A DNA stretch of 16,157 bases, from NCBI GenBank assembly GCA_036260665.1, contig DATAMF010000524.1:1-16157 (forward strand), given 5' to 3'. This document shows positions 14,717 to 16,157 of the stretch, piece by piece. Position 1 is the stretch's first letter. Each line of letters opens with the position of its first letter. Source of the stretch: DATAMF01 sp036260665. Lineage in GTDB: Bacteria; Chloroflexota; Anaerolineae; Aggregatilineales; Aggregatilineaceae. A model generated the notes under the pieces. It did no database searches. It saw nothing but the letters and a program-made list of their open reading frames with translations, and was not told where the DNA came from. Both the position numbers and the translations under genes were made by a program.

Positions 14717-15761
14717 GGGTATCCTCTTTTATAAATTCAAGGATCGCAGTCGGTAAACATCGCGTAGCATAAATTAAATCGTCAAGATGCACCATTTCCA
14801 CAGGTGAATGTTTGCTCCGCATCGGCAGACCTAGCATCACGCTTGGAATCCCCAACCATGTCGCAACCCGCGCATCACTGCTCAACCCCCGCACGGCGTC
14901 CTGTTGATAGGGCAAGTCCAATTCCTCCATCACCTGCTGGAGTCGCGCATACAGCCCAGGATGTGCATGCCACCCATTCAGCCCGCTGACATACAAAAAC
15001 GACATCAGCACCGGACCGCCGCCCAGTTGCACCGCCCCATACGAGCGCGTTTCCGGTGTGTCATAACTCACCGTACCGTCCACAAACACCGCCACATCGG
15101 GATCAATCTCCCGCAGCGCATTCATCGCGCCTGCGCAGGTCGTTTCTTCTTGCACCGTCCCAACCAGATACACCGTTGTATCGGGTTGCGGTGTCAATAT
15201 CCGCGCCAGTTCGACCAACACCGCGCACCCCGCCCGGTTATCGAGTGACGGCGCACAAAACAGGCCTTCCCCCAACCGGACGACCTGCGGCGCATAACGT
15301 ATCGGTGTTGTAATTTTTATCTCTGGAAGTTGGGCCGGATCGACTTGAACATACACATCATCAATGGAGGCCATTTCGTCCCCTGCCCGTGCCAGATGTT
15401 GCGCCCGGACGCCGATCACCCCTGGAACATCCAGCGTTTCGCCGTCCCCGATTCGCACCGCTGCCCCCGGCAGCGCCTTCATATTCACGCCGCCCACTGC
15501 CACCACGCCCAGCGTGCCATCGCTATTGATTCGCTTAACCATCAAGCCGACACTATCCATATGCGCCAGCACAGCAGTTTTATAGAGCGCCTTTTCCGGC
15601 CCAAACCGCGCGATCACATTCCCGACGTCATCAGCCCAAACCTGATCAGCACGCTCAGCCCACACGCTCGCCAGATAACGGCGTACTGCTTTTTCATGCC
15701 CGGAAATTCCCGCTAATGCCGTCAGGTCGCACAGAACAGTGTCGAATTGTGCCCGTTCCAA
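14706..15761 (-). CDS. M42-family metallopeptidase (glutamyl aminopeptidase/TET-like), TTG start
   Basis: A 351-residue enzyme of normal M42 length. It has LAGISGHEKAVRRYL at the N-terminus, then the complete dinuclear metal site: LAHMDSVG (His67, Asp69), PSLDNRAG (Asp174), TVQEETTCAGA (Glu205 base, Glu206), VFVDGT (Asp228) and MRSKHSPVEMV (His318). The beta insertion between 75 and 165 contains PGVIGVRAQHL, typical of the family. These enzymes form large dodecameric cytoplasmic aminopeptidases. The start is TTG at 15761, chosen because GGGAGGG ends 6 nt before it and no in-frame ATG precedes the AHMD metal site. It begins 3 nt after the nucleoside-hydrolase stop and overlaps the next M42 gene by 11 nt, so the three form one operon. 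Confidence 0.92.
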   Translation of the reverse strand: MERAQFDTVLCDLTALAGISGHEKAVRRYLASVWAERADQVWADDVGNVIARFGPEKALYKTAVLAHMDSVGLMVKRINSDGTLGVVAVGGVNMKALPGAAVRIGDGETLDVPGVIGVRAQHLARAGDEMASIDDVYVQVDPAQLPEIKITTPIRYAPQVVRLGEGLFCAPSLDNRAGCAVLVELARILTPQPDTTVYLVGTVQEETTCAGAMNALREIDPDVAVFVDGTVSYDTPETRSYGAVQLGGGPVLMSFLYVSGLNGWHAHPGLYARLQQVMEELDLPYQQDAVRGLSSDARVATWLGIPSVMLGLPMRSKHSPVEMVHLDDLIYATRCLPTAILEFIKEDTHAL

Positions 15762-15764
15762 ATC

Positions 15765-16157
15765 CTACCCTCCCAGCATGTCGCAGTACATCCGGTATAC
15801 GCCTTCAATATCGAGCCGCTTCACAATCTGCACGTTCGGAGCATTGCCCAGCCGTCCCAGGTGATCGATTACCGTCTGCCCGCGTGTTTGAGTTCCCATC
15901 AGTTCGACAGTCACATAACGCGGTTCACATTCCAGAATCAAATTCGGGTCCAGCGTCACCGCCATCGCCAGCGGATCCGGCAGCAGATACCCCATCCGTT
16001 CCGCGATGCCGCGCAAAAATTGAGCGGTGGTTCCCGTCGTTGCGTGGAAGAATCCCGCCATATCCGACTTGATTGCACACAGTTGGTCATACTGCGCCCA
16101 GCTAAACGGGTGTTCCAGTGTCGTTTCCCATGACAGCATCACCGATTCAGGGAACGC
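15765..16157 (-). CDS. Nucleoside hydrolase (inosine-uridine type), C-terminal part, cut by window edge
   Basis: The frame is open to the right edge of the window, so only the last 130 residues are seen. They match the end of the inosine/uridine-preferring nucleoside hydrolase family: SVMLSWETTLEHPFSW, then LLPDPLAMAVTLDPNLI (the DPLAxAV...DP segment whose Asp contributes to the Ca2+ site), then YVTVELMGTQTRGQTVIDHLG, the usual closing strand pair. The family hydrolyses nucleosides to base and ribose during salvage. The His that precedes this Asp in some members is Pro here, which also occurs in other subgroups. A GTG at 16142 could look like a start, but homology continues upstream of it. 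It is the promoter-proximal visible gene of the minus-strand operon with two M42 peptidases. Confidence 0.85.
   Translation of the reverse strand, partial: AFPESVMLSWETTLEHPFSWAQYDQLCAIKSDMAGFFHATTGTTAQFLRGIAERMGYLLPDPLAMAVTLDPNLILECEPRYVTVELMGTQTRGQTVIDHLGRLGNAPNVQIVKRLDIEGVYRMYCDMLGG
15768..15774 (-). promoter_or_regulatory. Shine-Dalgarno GGGAGGG deciding a TTG start
   Basis: GGGAGGG on the minus strand sits directly before the TAG of the nucleoside hydrolase and ends 6 nt before the TTG of the first M42 gene. It is the strongest ribosome site in the window and is what supports the non-ATG start. Confidence 0.75.

Noticed and set aside
1..16157. CRISPR arrays, tRNA/rRNA genes, insertion sequences, frameshifted genes
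   Set aside because: I looked for spaced repeats, transposase motifs, tRNA-like folds and broken frames and found none that could be supported.

Overview
The window reads as a stretch of a bacterial chromosome, moderately GC-rich (my impression, not a computed value) and densely packed. The mix of genes suggests a member of Chloroflexota (Anaerolineae-like): a CUT1 sugar transporter without its own ATPase, a DUF624/YesL-type membrane protein, paired M42 aminopeptidases, and a soluble GAF histidine kinase. This taxonomic guess is inference; there is no rRNA, tRNA or other marker gene here. I saw no mobile element, CRISPR array or RNA gene.

Region 1 (1-10386, + strand) is one long, tightly spaced carbohydrate operon. 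In order it encodes a secreted sugar-binding protein, two CUT1 permeases, a cytoplasmic six-hairpin (GH65/GH95-like) glycosidase or phosphorylase, a 760-residue polytopic membrane protein carrying a spermidine-synthase-like domain, a DUF624 membrane protein, and a cytoplasmic GH36 (alpha-galactosidase-like) enzyme. From the first permease onward the gaps are -4 to 7 nt. The only larger gap (70 nt) lies between the binding protein and the permeases and holds a strong stem-loop. Neither glycosidase has a signal peptide, so the likely logic is uptake of an intact oligosaccharide or glycoside followed by intracellular cleavage, with at least one alpha-galactoside-like bond. The ATPase must come from elsewhere in the genome.

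Region 2 (10387-10688) is a 302-nt gene-free spacer. It holds a 13-bp tandem repeat, a 15-nt operator-like palindrome, a G-rich tract and an AT-rich hairpin. It separates the sugar operon from a two-gene unit (10689-13019): a soluble GAF-histidine kinase with no response regulator beside it, followed 9 nt later by a TPR-like plus SAM-methyltransferase protein.

Region 3 (13024-16157, - strand) converges on region 2 through a shared 11-bp stem-loop. Reading on the minus strand it encodes the C-terminal part of a nucleoside hydrolase (cut by the window edge), then two M42 metallopeptidase paralogues with tight or overlapping junctions. A separate small TPR protein follows, with its own candidate promoter. 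The first three look like a salvage or peptide-turnover operon.

The most unusual observations are the spermidine-synthase-like membrane protein inside a glycoside operon with Asn at the expected catalytic Asp, the divergent GH36 with an Ala in its usual Asp-Asp pair, and the kinase-methyltransferase pair without a response regulator.
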